Source of the DNA: Thermodesulfovibrio sp.
GTDB taxonomy: Bacteria; Nitrospirota; Thermodesulfovibrionia; Thermodesulfovibrionales; UBA6898
DNA length: 64,000 nucleotides
Direction of reading: 5' to 3'
Assembly: GCA_013824615.1 (NCBI GenBank)
Contig: PNOC01000015.1
Coordinates: forward strand, 1 to 64,000
Shown here piece after piece: positions 62,935 through 64,000 of this stretch (its first letter is position 1; every line of letters starts with the position of its first letter). The notes under the pieces were generated by a model. That model was not told the origin of the DNA. It did no database searches and worked only from the letters and a program-made list of their open reading frames with translations. The translations under genes were made by a program, and so were the position numbers.

Positions 62935-63999
62935 TCACTGAATAATAAACCTGTCCATTGAAACTGAGCCGTTCCCGGAGATGGTGATAAGGCCGTTCAG
63001 CACGGTGTAAAGTCTGTTGCCCGAATATTCACAATCGTACCCACCCGCCAGCGTTACAGGCCTGTCTTCGGTAAATGAAAAAGGCCCTGACTGGGGTATT
63101 GCCTGGACCGAAATAGTCTCCCCGTCGTTCACCACCAGGGAGTAGGCTTCAAGAAGAGAACTGGCCGTAGCGTTCAATAGCTGGAGCCTGGCGATAGTAT
63201 TCGCGCAGGCGGACAATGAAACCGTCACATCATGAGAGACTGAATCGGCCCCGCCATTTACTGTCAGGGTAACGGTATATGTGCCTGTCCCGGCTGCCTG
63301 ATAGGTATGAAATGGATTCCTGGCTGAACTGGTGCCTCCATCGCCAAAGTCCCATGCCCAGGAAGTTGCATTTGCTGACGTATCGGTAAAAGAGACATTG
63401 TGCGGTACGATTCCTGATGTAAGCGGTGAAAAAGTAAACTCGGCAACCGGCGGCAGATTGGCAGCCTGAGTAATGGTAAAGGTCTGACCTGCTATAGTCA
63501 GTGTGCCTGTGCGTTCAGATACTGTGGGGTTGGAATCCACGGAATAGTTGACCGTGCCATTCCCTTTGCCTGAAGAACCGGCTGTCACATGCAGCCACGA
63601 CGCATTATTGCTGACCGCTGTCCAGTCGCAGCAGCGGCCATTGATGACACTCATGGAGCCGGAATAGCCGGAATAGGCAACGGATTGGGCATAACTGCTC
63701 AGGGCTATCGTATCGCATACTGCCGGAACTGTCCAGCCGATGTCCTTAAACAGGCAGAGGGTAACCGGCCCGGGACTGTGGCGGGCAGTATGGGACGGTA
63801 TGGCATATACCATAAGGGCATTTTCAGAATTGTTATAGGTGTTGTAATCCAGGTGCGCATAACTCGAACCGGAACTCCAGGTTGCGGGGGCGTAGAGCCT
63901 GGCAGGCCCCTGGCCATTGGCAGTATTCGCTGCATTCGCGTTCGGGCCGTCGAAGTAGATACTTCCACCGGTTAGTTGTGCTGCAAGTCCCGCAGAGGG
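62935..63999 (-). CDS. Secreted protein with peptidase-like region, BACON and PKD domains (5' truncated)
   Basis: The C-terminal 354 residues of a larger protein that continues past the right edge; the frame is open to the end. The first part (GGSIYFDGPNANAANTANGQ and ARHSPGPVTLCLFKDIGWT) resembles the end of secreted zinc-peptidase-like proteins. A BACON-type domain follows (about 90-165, CCDWTAVSNNASWLHVTAGS), then a PKD domain (about 168-250, WAWDFGDGGTSSARNPFHTY). The end carries VTLAGGYDCEYSGNRLYTV, the same motif as in the 669-aa secreted protein. A surface or extracellular enzyme is likely. Confidence 0.8.
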   Translation of the reverse strand, partial: PSAGLAAQLTGGSIYFDGPNANAANTANGQGPARLYAPATWSSGSSYAHLDYNTYNNSENALMVYAIPSHTARHSPGPVTLCLFKDIGWTVPAVCDTIALSSYAQSVAYSGYSGSMSVINGRCCDWTAVSNNASWLHVTAGSSGKGNGTVNYSVDSNPTVSERTGTLTIAGQTFTITQAANLPPVAEFTFSPLTSGIVPHNVSFTDTSANATSWAWDFGDGGTSSARNPFHTYQAAGTGTYTVTLTVNGGADSVSHDVTVSLSACANTIARLQLLNATASSLLEAYSLVVNDGETISVQAIPQSGPFSFTEDRPVTLAGGYDCEYSGNRLYTVLNGLITISGNGSVSMDRFIIQ

Positions 64000-64000
64000 A

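Noticed and set aside
1-64000. CRISPR array, transposase, integrase or phage structural genes
   Set aside because: No regularly spaced repeats and no such proteins were found; the S74 domain protein has a signal peptide and lacks phage neighbours.

Overview
The window reads as a chromosomal segment of a Gram-negative (diderm) bacterium. It holds an RND efflux pump, a TolC-type channel, a complete type II secretion (T2SS) operon, secretins, LpxL-type acyltransferases and two O-antigen-type ABC exporters. The gsp operon ending in GspN, a protein with a CFI-box-type C-terminal tail and several surface proteins with a 'GGYDC' motif suggest Nitrospirota or a deltaproteobacterial relative. This is inference: no rRNA or other marker gene is present. 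I see no tRNA, rRNA, CRISPR array, transposase or phage integrase.

Left part, + strand (1-22245). An RND transporter cut by the window edge is followed by a TolC-like protein and gspC-D-E-F-(peptidase)-G-H-I-J-K-L-M-N. The extra gene is a secreted HEXXH metallopeptidase with a Cys-containing C-terminal sorting-type tail. GspD ends in a domain that resembles a subtilase propeptide. The leaders of GspI and GspK are lengthened by repeat-like DNA, in gspK by a 114-bp inverted-repeat element that keeps frame. A promoter-like site then precedes a first Wzm/Wzt exporter with a methyltransferase, a radical SAM enzyme and a GNAT protein.

Middle part, - strand (22284-34261). A B12-type radical SAM enzyme, two divergent LpxL-like acyltransferases and a second radical SAM enzyme form one tight group. 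Upstream lie a parvulin-type chaperone, a 586-aa secreted protein with InlB-like repeats, a 472-aa secreted protein of unknown family, an NTF2-like lipoprotein and a second GspD-like secretin. Three good sigma70-type promoters and one classical terminator serve these genes, which could form a surface-protein export unit.

Right part, - strand (34424-61450). A large surface-glycan cluster is transcribed right to left. It contains WbqC, glycosyltransferases, methyltransferases, a NeuD-type acetyltransferase, an RffA-type aminotransferase, YfhO- and GT39-like membrane proteins, APS kinase CysC, a second Wzm/Wzt pair, a 1452-aa sulfotransferase-glycosyltransferase chimera, AsnB, a double methyltransferase, a secreted protein sharing a module with it, and a second sulfotransferase. 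CysC plus two sulfotransferases points to a sulfated exported glycan. Upstream is a secreted protein with an S74 intramolecular-chaperone domain and a strong terminator. The right edge cuts a secreted protein with BACON and PKD domains.
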